64,000 nucleotides of DNA from Actinophytocola sp. (GCA_009377475.1 WHTY01000004.1:37625-101624); one strand, 5' to 3'. Shown: positions 46,301-54,919, counted from the stretch's first letter. Numbers and translations: made by a program. Notes: generated by a model from the sequence alone, not told the origin.

Positions 46301-46589
46301 CCTCGCCAGCCGAGAGCAGCAACGCGACGACGTGTTTGCAGTTGAAGCCGACGGGGCAGCTGCACTCGCCGTGGTCGAACCCGCCCTCCGGGGCGAGCCG
46401 CGCGGTGGTGGTGTAGGGCTTGCGGGCGTTGCCGTTGACGGTGCCGACGATCGCACCGGCCCGCGCGCGGTACACGGCCCGCTCGACCCTGCCCTGACGT
46501 GCGTAGTTCAGGCCGCGGGCATAGGTGTCCCTACCGACCGCCTCGATGATCTCGGCCGGATCGATGTCCAGGGGCACCTCGTAACGCAC
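43308..46589 (-). CDS. SWIM zinc-finger SNF2-family helicase/translocase
   Basis: A 1093-residue protein. A SWIM zinc finger lies near residues 60-80 (CSCPVGFNCKH). A long middle region of the SNF2-associated bacterial type follows. The SNF2 N-terminal ATPase domain has Walker A DDMGLGKTLQ at about residue 655 and LVLDEAQFAKN (DEAQ box) near 760. The helicase C domain has VFSQFTGFL, SLKAGGFGLNLTEA and DRTHRIGQTRNVMVYRL. It is a DNA-dependent ATPase that remodels protein-DNA complexes; the bacterial role is uncertain. GTG 46589 is where conserved sequence starts. Confidence 0.93.
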   Translation of the reverse strand: MRYEVPLDIDPAEIIEAVGRDTYARGLNYARQGRVERAVYRARAGAIVGTVNGNARKPYTTTARLAPEGGFDHGECSCPVGFNCKHVVALLLSAGEDRETPGEQASWEQPLQELCGTKQSVASHPPLAIELMASRGLRGREHNISARLVRPGKRGGWVAGDLSWTRLDSLHLYGDYDDEQIRLLQELYALAQPPGGARYPGRYYGYSSADDKYLDLSTFGSRQLWPLLEQARAAGVRLVHGTRRGELDPVCDAEVCLDVTRAKSGGLDVTPLLRVDDGGAGFLDRVQPRPLRFIGRNGHGLVFTDNAAAKGDPGSWPLWLAKLAKPASEQLQQLVLNGRKLPIPAGGVDRFRDEFYPQLRHTATIVSSDGSFAPPEISEPELVLTADYREGHDLELSWAWRYHIGDSPLTIRLDGPLAESGVRDLPAEQAVVERLDPALARFGLARGGQSQVRTLRDTRLSGIETMRFTTELLPLLSDSPDVDVEVTGDQPDYREAGESLRIGLSTAESDGRDWFDLGVSITVEGREVPFSDVFKGIARNESHLLLPDGAFFSLEKPELQTLRRLIEEARSLQDVDSDTLQISRFQADLWGELTELGVVESQASEWRRQVDGLLALGTLDPPKLPRNLNAQLRPYQEDGYAWLTFLWRHQLGGVLADDMGLGKTLQTLALASHAKETSGGDIPPFLIIAPASVVSNWAAEAHRFTPDLNVVGIGETLARRGESLVDVSAGADVVVTSYTLLRLDFEEYESVAWSGLVLDEAQFAKNHKSKVYQCARRLSAPFKLAITGTPMENNLMELWSLLSITAPGLFPNPTRFKEYYSRPIERGEAPELLAQLRRRIKPLVKRRTKEQVVADLPSKQEQVLEVELHSRHRTIYDRHLQRERQKVLKLLDDVDRNRFTILRSLTLLRQLSLHPAMVDEQYDDVPCGKLDALFEHLHEVIDGGHRALVFSQFTGFLNQVRKRMIDEGITYTYLDGKTRNRADVIDQFKSGDAPVFLISLKAGGFGLNLTEADYCFLLDPWWNPATEAQAVDRTHRIGQTRNVMVYRLISANTIEEKVTALKERKAQLFASVMEDGGAFSSAMDADDIRALFE

Positions 46590-46666
46590 CCCGCGAGGAT
46601 ATCGGCCTTCACCGACAACCTCGTGGCTCACCCGCCGCGCTTGCGGTGAAATGCGGCGTGCGGTCG

Positions 46667-47287
46667 CTATTCGAACCGATCGGCGTCGCCAGCGCCGTAC
46701 CGGACGATCTCCGGTTCGCCGTGCGAGAAGTCGATCACCGTGGTCGGTTCGGTGCCGCACTCGCCGGAGTCGATCACCGCGTCGACGACGTGGTCCAGCT
46801 CCTCCTTGATCAGCCAGCCGTCGGTCATCGGCTCCTCGACGTCTGGCAGCAGCAACGTCGATGACAGCAGCGGCTCGCCCAGCTCGTCCAGCAGGCCCAT
46901 GGGGACGGGGTGGCGCGGAATCCGCGCGCCGACGGTGCGCTTCTTCGGGTGCATCATCTTGCGCGGCACCTCGCGCGTGGCAGGCAGGATGAAGGTGTAC
47001 TGGCCGGGGGTGGCCGACTTGATCGCGCGGAACGCGGTGTTGTCGACCTCGGCGAACTGGCCGAGCTGGGAGAAGTCGCGGCACACCAGGGTGTAGTGGT
47101 GCCGGTCGTCGAGCTTCCTGATCTCCCTGATCCGGTCGAGGCCCTGCTTGTTGCCGAGCATGCAGCCGAGCGCGTAGCAGGAGTCGGTGGGGTAGGCGAT
47201 CAGGCCTCCGTCACGCAGCAGCGCGACGACCTGGCCGATCGCGCGTGGTTGGGGGTTCACTGGATGGACGTCGAAGTACCTCGCCAT
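46667..47287 (-). CDS. YciO/Sua5/YrdC-family protein (threonylcarbamoyl-AMP synthase-like)
   Basis: A 206-residue YrdC-fold protein. GLIAYPTDSCYALGC (about 29-43) and IREIRKLDDRHHYTLVCRD are the nucleotide/threonine-binding segments, and RKMMHPKKRTVGARIPRHP is a family landmark of the YciO subgroup. Sua5/TsaC members make threonylcarbamoyl-AMP for tRNA t6A; YciO paralogues are less certain, so I leave the symbol empty. It starts at ATG 47287. Confidence 0.88.
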   Translation of the reverse strand: MARYFDVHPVNPQPRAIGQVVALLRDGGLIAYPTDSCYALGCMLGNKQGLDRIREIRKLDDRHHYTLVCRDFSQLGQFAEVDNTAFRAIKSATPGQYTFILPATREVPRKMMHPKKRTVGARIPRHPVPMGLLDELGEPLLSSTLLLPDVEEPMTDGWLIKEELDHVVDAVIDSGECGTEPTTVIDFSHGEPEIVRYGAGDADRFE

Positions 47288-47347
47288 CTGGCGAGGCTAG
47301 CCGCCACCGGACGGCGAGTGCACGCAGGCATGGCGCGGCGGGCCGAT

Positions 47348-48007
47348 TCAGAGGCCGGTGAACCAGTCGACGATCTCGGTGAGGAACGCGGTGTTGCTGG
47401 CGTCGTCGGTCAGGGCGTGCTTCGCGCCAGCGAGCACGCGGTGGGTGCCGTGCCGGGCGGCGTGCCGGTATGCCTCGATGGAGTCGTGGGATATCACCTC
47501 GTCGTGTTCGGACTCAAGCACGAGGGTGTCGCCGTCGAACGCCGCGAGGTTGGCGAGCGCGGCGTTGGTGTCGATCAGCCCGCGCAGGTGCTGCCGCGAC
47601 TCGGGGTCGTCGCCGTCGGTGTCGATGTAGAGCGCGGGGGCGCGGAGTAGCAGCTTTCGCACCGGGCGTTCGCTGAGCAGCAGGCAGGACAGGTACGCGC
47701 CGTAGCTCGCGGCGCAGACGCCGATCCGCTCGACTCCTTCGGCGGCCAGCGCGTCGTAGGCGGCGACGACGTCGCGAAGGTGGTCCTGGCGGGTGCACTG
47801 CCGCAGGTCACCGGGGCTGTCGCCGTGTCCGCTGAGGTCGACGGCGAGGCCGGTGTGGCCAAGGCGCTTGGCGACGTCCTCCGCGCGGAGGGTCTGCCTG
47901 CGGCGGCTACTCGCGTAGCCGTGCACGAACAGCAGGCCACCGCCGCTCGGCGTCGTGGGCGTGACGAGGTCGGCGGCGAGGGTGTGGTCCCCGGAGTGAA
48001 TGCGCAT
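47348..48007 (-). CDS. Alpha/beta-fold hydrolase (dienelactone-hydrolase-like)
   Basis: A 219-residue hydrolase. GLLFVHGYASSRRR is the oxyanion loop, VDLSGHGDS follows strand 4, VCAASYGAYL is the nucleophile elbow (A-A-S-Y-G, an alanine variant of G-x-S-x-G), and AGAKHALTDD gives the histidine. Substrate unknown. ATG 48007 or ATG 48016; the gene is divergent from another hydrolase. Confidence 0.85.
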   Translation of the reverse strand: MRIHSGDHTLAADLVTPTTPSGGGLLFVHGYASSRRRQTLRAEDVAKRLGHTGLAVDLSGHGDSPGDLRQCTRQDHLRDVVAAYDALAAEGVERIGVCAASYGAYLSCLLLSERPVRKLLLRAPALYIDTDGDDPESRQHLRGLIDTNAALANLAAFDGDTLVLESEHDEVISHDSIEAYRHAARHGTHRVLAGAKHALTDDASNTAFLTEIVDWFTGL

Positions 48008-48073
48008 GTCCCCCATCCTGGTGGTGCGGCTGTCGCCCGGCCGCGTGAGCCCGTGCGCCGTACGCTGATCAGC

Positions 48074-48889
48074 ATGGGGTTGACGGAGACGTTCGAGTGG
48101 CGGGGCAGGCGGATCCGATGGGGACGGATCGGCAGCGGGCCCGCCGTGGTGTTCTGCCACGGCACGCCGTGGTCAAGCAGGCTGTGGCTGCCGTACGCGG
48201 AGTCGTTGGCTGACGAGTTCACCTGCTACCTGTGGGACATGCCGGGGTACGGGGAGTCCGCAATGGACCCGGAACACCGCGTGTCGCTGGACGTGCAGGG
48301 CGAGCTGCTTGCCGACTTGCTGCGGCACTGGGGGCTGGCCGCGCCGCACGTCGTCGCGCACGACTACGGCGGCGCGGTGTCGCTGCGGGCGCACCTGCTG
48401 CACGGCGCGGAGTACGCCTCGCTCGCGCTGGTCGACGTCGTCGCGGTCGCGCCGTGGGGGTCGGAGTTCTTCCGGTTGGTGCGGGACAACGCGGCGGTGT
48501 TCGCGGCGCTGCCGCCCGCCGTCCACGAGGGCGCGGTGCGGGCGTACGTCGACGGCGCGAGCTACGTCGGGCTCACGCAGGACCAGTCGGACATGCTGGT
48601 GACGCCGTGGCTGGGCGACGTCGGGCAGGCGGCGTTCTACCGGCAGATCGCGCAGGCCGACCAGGCGTACACGGACGAGATCGAGCCGCGCTACGGCGAG
48701 CTGACGCTGCCGGTCACGGTGATGTGGGGCCGGGAGGACACCTGGATCCCGCTGGAGCGAGGGCGCACGCTGGCCGAGGCGATTCCCGGCGCACGGTTCG
48801 AGGTGATCGAGGGCGCTGGGCACCTGGTCCAGCTCGACCAGCCGGTGCGGCTCGCGACGCGGCTGCACCGGTGGCTGGCCAAGCAGTGA
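48074..48889 (+). CDS. Alpha/beta hydrolase with aspartate nucleophile
   Basis: A 271-residue protein. VVFCHGTPWSSRLW is the oxyanion loop (H-G-T-P, as in epoxide hydrolases and dehalogenases). VVAHDYGGAV (Asp about 98) places aspartate at the nucleophile site, and GAGHLVQLDQP gives the histidine. The pattern fits a haloalkane dehalogenase, epoxide hydrolase or related C-C hydrolase. It starts at ATG 48074. Confidence 0.87.
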   Translation: MGLTETFEWRGRRIRWGRIGSGPAVVFCHGTPWSSRLWLPYAESLADEFTCYLWDMPGYGESAMDPEHRVSLDVQGELLADLLRHWGLAAPHVVAHDYGGAVSLRAHLLHGAEYASLALVDVVAVAPWGSEFFRLVRDNAAVFAALPPAVHEGAVRAYVDGASYVGLTQDQSDMLVTPWLGDVGQAAFYRQIAQADQAYTDEIEPRYGELTLPVTVMWGREDTWIPLERGRTLAEAIPGARFEVIEGAGHLVQLDQPVRLATRLHRWLAKQ

Positions 48890-48908
48890 CTTCGGGGACG
48901 CTGCGGCG

Positions 48909-49793
48909 CTACGCCAAGGCTTCTACCCTGCGGCGCAGCAGGTCGCGGTAGTCAAGGACGTCGTCCAGCTGCTCGGCGTGCTCAGCGCAGGACGGCTGCT
49001 CCAGGGCGGACGCGAGGATGTGGTGCGCCTGCGCGCGGCCGTGGTCGTGCAGCTCGATGCCCATCGCCTCGGACGCGCGCTCGTACTCGCTGCGGATGAC
49101 GTGCGTCTGGTCGCTGAAGAAGATGTCCTTCACACCGCCGCCCATGCCATGATCAATCAGGACGACGACGGCGTGCTCGGCGTTGTCATAGTGGAACACG
49201 GTGGCGATGGCTTCCTGGCCGCCGTCGTCGTCGCGGTAGCCGAACGCCCGGTCAAACTCCGGCTTGCCGAGGCGGTCGCGCCACGGCGGCTCCGCGACGC
49301 CAGCTGCGGACAGCTTCGCGGCGCTCTCGTTCGCGGCGTCCCGCACGCCGGGTGCGCCAGCGGCGGCGACCGCGCGCAGCATGGCGAGGCCGTGCGGCTC
49401 CGCGGACTTCTCGGCGCTCGCGAGCAGGTCGGCGAGCAGTTCGCGCGTGACGTCGACGTCAGGGGCAGCCCTGCGCACCATGCCGAGGAAGTCGGCGCCC
49501 GCGAGCTCGGCCTCAAGCGGGGTCGTCTCCGGCGTCAGCAGGTCGGCGAAGCCTTCGATGACGGCGTCCGGCGTCGTGTCCGGCTCCGGCATGGCCTCGG
49601 CGATCCGCTGGAGGAACTCGTCCGGGTCCGTCACGCCGTCGAGGCTGGTCAGCAGCTCCGCTGGCGCGCCTGCCGCTTCGAGCTGCTTGCGCATGGCGTC
49701 GAGGTCGATGTCGTCCTGCTGCGATTCGTCCGGCACGGCCCGCAGGTGCCTGCCGTCGTCGCCGGGTTGTTCGGGCGTTGGCATGGCGCACAT
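48909..49793 (-). CDS. Conserved hypothetical acidic protein
   Basis: A 294-residue cytoplasmic protein without membrane segments. It has an acidic N-terminus (DESQQDDIDLDAM), a helical middle (FADLLTPETTPLEAELAGADFLGMVRRAAPDVDVTRELLADLL) and a mixed C-terminal domain with AVVVLIDHGMGGGVKDIFF. The pattern suggests a known actinobacterial hypothetical family, but I cannot name it. Start either ATG 49793 or ATG 49784; neither has a clear ribosome site. Confidence 0.75.
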   Translation of the reverse strand: MCAMPTPEQPGDDGRHLRAVPDESQQDDIDLDAMRKQLEAAGAPAELLTSLDGVTDPDEFLQRIAEAMPEPDTTPDAVIEGFADLLTPETTPLEAELAGADFLGMVRRAAPDVDVTRELLADLLASAEKSAEPHGLAMLRAVAAAGAPGVRDAANESAAKLSAAGVAEPPWRDRLGKPEFDRAFGYRDDDGGQEAIATVFHYDNAEHAVVVLIDHGMGGGVKDIFFSDQTHVIRSEYERASEAMGIELHDHGRAQAHHILASALEQPSCAEHAEQLDDVLDYRDLLRRRVEALA

Positions 49794-50004
49794 GGTGCCA
49801 CGGCGCGATAACCGGCGACGACTGTGTCTCCCCTCGCGGGAACGTAGGCGACGCGACCAGCGGCCCCGCCTCGCCTGCCTGCTCGACTGCCAGCGACGCT
49901 GAGACATTACCGATGCGCATCATTCGGGCATACGCCGTTACGGGCCACGTTCGAGCAGCGACTGCACGGGGACTACCAGACCACATCGAGGTGAGGTGAT
50001 CCCG

Positions 50005-50655
50005 ATGACCGAATGGGATGTCCAGCAGTCCCTCACAGCAGAACCCGACATTCGTAAGCCCCGGCGTTGGCGCTGGCTTGTTGGCTTCGTCGTAATCTTC
50101 CTCGTCGGGGCGGGCGTTGGCGCGGGAATCGCGGGCAATCAGCTACCAGCCGACGACAATCCAACGGTGCAGGCGAGACTCACTGAACTGGCACAGCTAC
50201 GCAACACGGCCAAAGAACGGACCGCCGACACGGAGCAAGAACTCGCCGAGCGAGCCGAGCAACTGGACGCCCGCGAACAGCAGATCGAGCAGGATGCCGC
50301 CGCTCTCGATGCACGTGAAGCAGACCACGACCGGCGAGGAAAGTTGCTCGACAAGCGGGAGTCCGGCCTGAAGAAACGTGAGAACTCACTTCGAGCGGAA
50401 GAGCGGCGGATCGCCGCGAACACCGTGGCAGGGGATGGCGTCTTCGTCGTCGGCGAGGACATCAAAGCGGGCACCTACAAGACCACTGGACCCGCTGCCG
50501 GTGGCATCGGGTCGTGCTACTACGCGTTCAAGAGCGGCACGGGCGCCGACGCCGACATCATCGATAACAACCTCGTCCAAGGACCGGCCACCGTGACGGT
50601 TCGAGCCGGGCAGATCTTCGAAACGACGTCCTGTTCGAAGTGGAAGCGCCAATAG
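50005..50655 (+). CDS. Membrane-anchored coiled-coil protein of unknown function
   Basis: A 216-residue protein with a short cytoplasmic N-terminus, one membrane segment (LVGFVVIFLVGAGVGAGIAG, about 25-44) and a long charged coiled coil (about 58-140, repeated AEQLDAREQQ, ALDAREAD and LLDKRESGLKKREN heptads). A C-terminal beta-type domain of about 70 residues has GDGVFVVGEDIKAGTYKTTG and two cysteines. The end domain resembles those found on many actinobacterial surface proteins. ATG 50005 has GAGGTGA upstream. Confidence 0.8.
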   Translation: MTEWDVQQSLTAEPDIRKPRRWRWLVGFVVIFLVGAGVGAGIAGNQLPADDNPTVQARLTELAQLRNTAKERTADTEQELAERAEQLDAREQQIEQDAAALDAREADHDRRGKLLDKRESGLKKRENSLRAEERRIAANTVAGDGVFVVGEDIKAGTYKTTGPAAGGIGSCYYAFKSGTGADADIIDNNLVQGPATVTVRAGQIFETTSCSKWKRQ

Positions 50656-50670
50656 CGAGAACACGCGGCA

Positions 50671-51366
50671 TCAGACACCGACCAAGCCAGCTTCGTAAGC
50701 GAAGATCGTCAACTGCACCCGGCTACCGATGTCAAGCTTGGCGAACGTCCGGGTGATATGGGTCTTGACCGTGGCCTCGCTCATGAAGAGTTCGGCGGCG
50801 ATGGCGGCGTTCGATTTGCCGTGCGCGACCGCGACGACCACCTCACGCTCGCGGTCGGTGAGTGCGTCGCGCTTGCTCGCGGCCGCACGGCGGCGCGGGT
50901 TGGCGCGAGCGGTGACGTAGTGTTCGATCAGCGCCCTGGTAGTGCTCGGCGACAGCATGGCGTTGCCCGCAGCGACTACCCGCACCGCGTTGATAATGTC
51001 GCTCGGATCCGACTCCTTGAGCAAGAAGCCGCTGGCGCCTGCGGCTAGCGCGTCGAAGACATACTCATCGAGGTCGAAGCTGGTCAACACGAGAACCTTC
51101 GGCGCACGAGGCAGCGCGCGCACGGCGGCGGTGGCGGCCAGGCCGTCCATCCTGGCCATCCGGATGTCCATTACCACGACATCCGGCGCATGACTGGTCA
51201 CCGCGGTCACTGCCTGGTCACCGTCCTGGACGTGAGCGACGACGGCGAGGTCGTCCTTGCTCTCCAAGATCATCGACAGCATGCTGAGCACGAATGGGTC
51301 GTCGTCAACGAGCAACACCCGCAACGGCTGCGTGCCCGAATTTCCATCGTATTCGCGGTTCGTCAC
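50671..51366 (-). CDS. NarL/LuxR-type response regulator
   Basis: A 231-residue two-component regulator. The receiver domain has LLVDDDPFV (acidic pocket), VVVMDIRM with phospho-acceptor Asp67, LVLTSF and FLLKES (Lys). The C-terminal LuxR helix-turn-helix has LTDREREVVVAVAHGKSNAAIAAELFMSEATVKTHITRTFAKL. It starts at GTG 51366, nine bases after the histidine kinase stop, forming an operon pair. Confidence 0.95.
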   Translation of the reverse strand: MTNREYDGNSGTQPLRVLLVDDDPFVLSMLSMILESKDDLAVVAHVQDGDQAVTAVTSHAPDVVVMDIRMARMDGLAATAAVRALPRAPKVLVLTSFDLDEYVFDALAAGASGFLLKESDPSDIINAVRVVAAGNAMLSPSTTRALIEHYVTARANPRRRAAASKRDALTDREREVVVAVAHGKSNAAIAAELFMSEATVKTHITRTFAKLDIGSRVQLTIFAYEAGLVGV

Positions 51367-51375
51367 GACCCCATG

Positions 51376-52632
51376 CTAAGGCGAACCCCCGTCAAGATCC
51401 TTCGGCCACGGCAGCCAGGCAGCGAGGACAAACACGTCCTCATCCGTCGGCCCAGAGCTGACCGTGCCGCCGAGCTGCGTGACCCGCTCGGCGACACCGT
51501 GCAGCCCGGTTCCTGCGCCCACTACCGTTTCCGCGCCACCGCGAAGCGGGTTGGACACCTCGATGCTGAGGCCGACGCCGGGGCTGCCCCGAACAGTCAC
51601 GTCAGCAGCCGTGCCTGGTGCGTGCCGCAGTACGTTCGTCAGCGCCTCCTGAACGATCCGGTACGCGGCGGACCCGAGCGGAGCAGGCGCCATCGACGCT
51701 CCGTCGAGCAGCACCGTGACGTTCATCGCGAGACCTGCACGACGCGAGTTGTCCAGCAGTTCGGGAAGATCGGCCAACGTTGGCGGCGAGGCTTCCTGAT
51801 CGCTGGATACCGTGCCGCCCGCGAAGGTCCGCCCGTCGCGCAGCACACCGATCACCTCCCGCAGGTCGTTGAGCGCCTGCTTCGCCGTGCCGCGCACGCT
51901 ACGGGCGACCGCCGTAACACGCTCGTGGTCGTCGCTGACTTCCAGTGCACCGGCTTGCAGTGAGAGCAGCGACAGCCGGTGGCCAAGCACGTCGTGCATC
52001 TCTCTGGCGATTCGGGTCCGCTCTTTCCTTCGCGCCATCTCACCGGACAGTTCACGCTCCGCGTGCGTGCTGCGCGTCAGATCTCGCCGGGTACCGCGTA
52101 GTACTCCGACGGCGAATGGAATCGCTGTCATGACCGCCGCGATGATCAAGATGGCGAAGAGCGGCACGTCGACCCGTTCGGTTTCGGTTTCAGCTCCCGC
52201 AAACATCTGGACGATCGAGTAATCCACGTGCCTGCGGGCGTCATAGCAGACGGCGACGGCCGTGGCGACGTATACCGCCGCGGTGCCGATCCAGAGCGCG
52301 TTATCCCGGCGCGCGGCGGCGAGCGCGGCCAGGGCGATCAACGCCGCGAGAGCGTCCGTGACAAAGATCAGTGGCGGTACGACGGCGGCTGCTGTTACGA
52401 ACTCCGGGTACCGGTGCCGCCAGACAAGACCGACGGCGGCCCCGGCAGCCAACAGGGCGCCGAGGCCGCCGCGCCAGCCTGGCTCAATGTCCTCGCTTCC
52501 AGGAACGAAACCCTCGGCGACAAGCACCATCATGGTGCTGAAGATGCTCACCGACACCACCAGCACTGTGACGCATACAGCGATGCCACGGCGCACGACG
52601 TGCGGGCGCGAGCTGCCTGCTGGCTGGGTCAT
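51376..52632 (-). CDS. NarL-family sensor histidine kinase (HisKA_3)
   Basis: A 418-residue kinase. About five membrane segments fill residues 14-178, with no large external domain, so a membrane or envelope cue is likely. The dimerisation/phosphoacceptor helix has RTRIAREMHDVLGHRLSLLSLQ, His213. The ATP-binding domain has IVQEALTNVLRHAPGT (N box) and GTGLHGVAERVTQLGGTV (G box). It pairs with the downstream regulator and diverges from a broken sigma-factor gene. Confidence 0.93.
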   Translation of the reverse strand: MTQPAGSSRPHVVRRGIAVCVTVLVVSVSIFSTMMVLVAEGFVPGSEDIEPGWRGGLGALLAAGAAVGLVWRHRYPEFVTAAAVVPPLIFVTDALAALIALAALAAARRDNALWIGTAAVYVATAVAVCYDARRHVDYSIVQMFAGAETETERVDVPLFAILIIAAVMTAIPFAVGVLRGTRRDLTRSTHAERELSGEMARRKERTRIAREMHDVLGHRLSLLSLQAGALEVSDDHERVTAVARSVRGTAKQALNDLREVIGVLRDGRTFAGGTVSSDQEASPPTLADLPELLDNSRRAGLAMNVTVLLDGASMAPAPLGSAAYRIVQEALTNVLRHAPGTAADVTVRGSPGVGLSIEVSNPLRGGAETVVGAGTGLHGVAERVTQLGGTVSSGPTDEDVFVLAAWLPWPKDLDGGSP

Positions 52633-52803
52633 GCGCCGAGAGTACGGCCAAGGTCTGACACGTTCGCATCGGCGGAACAGCTGATCCGGATGTCCGAAAC
52701 GACGACTTTCGTCGTAGCTGGATCTATGCCTGCGGACGACGCGGCGACCACCTCCGCTCGGGTTGCATCGGGCCATCCCACAGCGACAAGCGAGGTGACA
52801 CCG

Positions 52804-53228
52804 ATGGCCCGTTCCTCCCAGCCAGTCACATCGATCTCCGATGACGAACTCCGGCGAATCCGCCGGGCGCTGGTCCACTACTGCGCGGCACGGCTATCTC
52901 CCGATGGCCATGTATCCGCTGACGACGTCGCGCAGGAAATCCTGATCGGGCTACTGCGCGCGTTACCGAGCTATCGCGGCGACGTCGACAGCTTCGGGCC
53001 GTTCGTCTTCGGCATCGCGCGCCACAAGGTCACCGACGTCCTTCGACACTGCCGCCAGTACAGCGGGAGGTGCTCCGTCTGCGGCTGGGCGCCGGTTTGT
53101 CGGCAGTGGAGACGGCGCAACGCTTGGCCCGTACCGCCAGCTCCGTGCGCGTCACCCAATGCCGGGCACTTGCTCGCTTGCGCACCGAACTGGACGAGCG
53201 CGCAGGACCACCGCCCGATGCGGCGTGA
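52804..53228 (+). pseudogene. ShbA-like sigma factor, region 2-4 linker deleted with frameshift
   Basis: Frame 1 from ATG 52804 encodes sigma region 2 of the ShbA/SigD type: LVHYCAARL, SADDVAQEILIGLLRALPSYR, FVFGIARHKVTDVLRH (to about 53048). Region 4 continues in another frame from 53049: LPPVQREVLRLRLGAGLSAVETAQRLA, SSVRVTQCRALARLRTEL, ending TGA 53226-53228. The 30-40 residue linker normally between them is absent and the join is out of frame. No single reading frame gives a full sigma factor. A sequencing error would explain the shift but not the missing linker. Confidence 0.72.
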
Positions 53229-53352
53229 CGATCCGCATGCCCTAACTCTAACGATTACGCAACTTGGCCGCATTGATTCCGTATATCCCGTTATGCGCGT
53301 AGCGCGCGGAACGGTTCACCCCTGGACCCCATCACTCACGGAAAGGCACAGC

Positions 53353-54090
53353 ATGACCCAGTCACAGCAATTCGCCTCGCCACCACCAGCACAGAACGCG
53401 CCGAAACCCACGAAGTTTGGCGCGCTCGCCTGGACGTCACTCATCCTCGGCCTGGTCGGAATCCTGGGTTCGCCGATCATCCTCTTGAACAACCTGACGG
53501 CGATCGTCGCAGCTCTCGGGCTCATCCTCGGCATCATCGCGCTGTTCGGCACGAAGCGGATCCTCGCGCTGATCGGCATCGGACTCTGCGTGGCTGGAAT
53601 CGCGATCACCGTTGCGGTACAGGGCAACACGGCGGAAGAGTTGGACAAGGCATTCAACGACCCGGGGTCAGCATCGGGTGAATCCGGCGACTCGGGACAG
53701 GCAACGTGGGGCGAGCGGTTCACCTGGGAGTCCGGCGTCACCGTCAGGGTCTCCAAGCCCGCAACGTGCACACCAAGCGAGTTCGCCGGCGTTGGGAACA
53801 ACGAGCGTGCCGTGAAGTTCGCCGTCACCGTCATCAGCGACAGCGACGAGTCGGTCAACACCGTCGATCTCACCCCGAGTGGTGATGCGACATTCAACGA
53901 CCGCAAGGCGGAGACGATCTTCGACTCCGGCAGCGACTGCGGAGACGGCGGCATGGCGTCGACGACCGTGCTGCCAGGTAAGAAGTACAGCTACGACGTC
54001 GCGTATGCGGTCGGGCAGAAGCCCGGCGAGCTGCAGCTCGTTTTCGATCCCATGCTCGGCCAGGAAGCCGTCTTCATCGGGAAGGTCTGA
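53353..54090 (+). CDS. Membrane protein with DUF4190-like and DUF4352-like parts
   Basis: A 245-residue protein. A short Pro/Gln N-terminus is followed by two or three membrane segments (about 26-95: GALAWTSLILGLVGILGSPIIL, AIVAALGLILGIIALF, ILALIGIGLCVAGIAI) and an external domain of about 140 residues with an immunoglobulin-like, DUF4352-type pattern (GVTVRVSKPATCTP, AVKFAVTVISDSDESVNT, LPGKKYSYDVAYAV). ATG 53353 has GGAAAGG upstream. A strong terminator follows. The frame happens to be open through the sigma remnant upstream, but the two are separate genes. Confidence 0.82.
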   Translation: MTQSQQFASPPPAQNAPKPTKFGALAWTSLILGLVGILGSPIILLNNLTAIVAALGLILGIIALFGTKRILALIGIGLCVAGIAITVAVQGNTAEELDKAFNDPGSASGESGDSGQATWGERFTWESGVTVRVSKPATCTPSEFAGVGNNERAVKFAVTVISDSDESVNTVDLTPSGDATFNDRKAETIFDSGSDCGDGGMASTTVLPGKKYSYDVAYAVGQKPGELQLVFDPMLGQEAVFIGKV

Positions 54091-54096
54091 CGTTCT

Positions 54097-54138
54097 GGCC
54101 GCGGTTCCCACCGGCGTGGGTCGGTGGGAACCGCGGCC
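54097..54138. terminator. 17-bp perfect-stem terminator
   Basis: GGCCGCGGTTCCCACCG (54097-54113) and CGGTGGGAACCGCGGCC (54122-54138) with an 8-base loop, starting 6 bases after the stop at 54090 and facing the convergent gene at 54209. Confidence 0.9.
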
Positions 54139-54208
54139 GTAGACCTGTTACAAGCCGCTGACCCTACGCACAACTGCGAACAGCACCGCCAAGGTGCGCT
54201 TCGCGACG

Positions 54209-54919
54209 TCAAATGTCACGGCGTCCCGGGCGTGTTTGCCGTGGTTGATCGAGTTCGAGAAGTTCCCGCGCGTTGCGGTTGACCAGGGCACCAGCCGCAG
54301 CCGAGTGCAGAATGCCGTTGTACACCAGGTCCCACATCCGACGATCGCACTGCCATTCGCGTAGGGCTAGGTCAATACCGTGGGTGTCATCAGCCAGCCG
54401 CAGATAGAGCGAGACGCCTCCGGTGCTGACCTCGATCTCGCGCAGTTCATACAGTTTGATGAACCCCTGCTTGCGCCTGGCTCCAAACCGGACACTCTTC
54501 AGTTGGAACCAATCGGCACCGGCGGACAGCACAGTATAGGTAACGGGTCCGGTAATGAGTAGGGCGACGAGCAGCAGGAATGGCCATATCTGCCAGAGCG
54601 TCATCCAGTCGAACGGGGACTTGCCGTTGAATAACCGGATGATCGACAGTCCACCTGCCAGCAGCCCCACGCTGCCAACAAAGAGCACGGCCTTGCCACG
54701 TTTGCTCTCCTTATGCCATACAAGAACCTTGCCCCAGCCCGTCGGCGGCTCGGGCTTGTGCGACAGTCGAGTCTCGCGGTCGCGGTCCTGTTCGGGCGCT
54801 ACATCGGAACCCGTGTAGCCACGCCAGCCACGGCCAGGCGGTGGGAATGGCTCCCCCGTAGCAGCGTCCGGGCGGGGAGGTAGCCCAGCAGGGCTGGCGC
54901 CGTCAGCGGTCGGACTCAT
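54209..54919 (-). CDS. Membrane protein of unknown function
   Basis: A 236-residue protein with a Pro-rich N-terminal 60 residues, two membrane segments (about 77-95 VLFVGSVGLLAGGLSIIRLF and 109-132 LWQIWPFLLLVALLITGPVTYTVL) and a C-terminal domain of about 100 residues with a PH-like pattern (FIKLYELREIEVSTGGVSLYLRLADDTHGIDLALREWQ). No family recognised. ATG 54919 overlaps the stop of the small gene at 54916 and has AAGGAAG upstream. Confidence 0.78.
   Translation of the reverse strand: MSPTADGASPAGLPPRPDAATGEPFPPPGRGWRGYTGSDVAPEQDRDRETRLSHKPEPPTGWGKVLVWHKESKRGKAVLFVGSVGLLAGGLSIIRLFNGKSPFDWMTLWQIWPFLLLVALLITGPVTYTVLSAGADWFQLKSVRFGARRKQGFIKLYELREIEVSTGGVSLYLRLADDTHGIDLALREWQCDRRMWDLVYNGILHSAAAGALVNRNARELLELDQPRQTRPGRRDI

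Noticed and set aside
43308..47084. Extended 1258-codon frame for the SNF2 helicase
   Set aside because: The first 165 codons are antisense-like composition overlapping the YciO gene region; conserved sequence begins at GTG 46589.
52228..54090. A continuous 620-codon frame spanning sigma remnant and downstream membrane protein
   Set aside because: The upstream part is antisense to the histidine kinase, the middle is broken sigma-factor sequence, and the last part has its own start and ribosome site at 53353.
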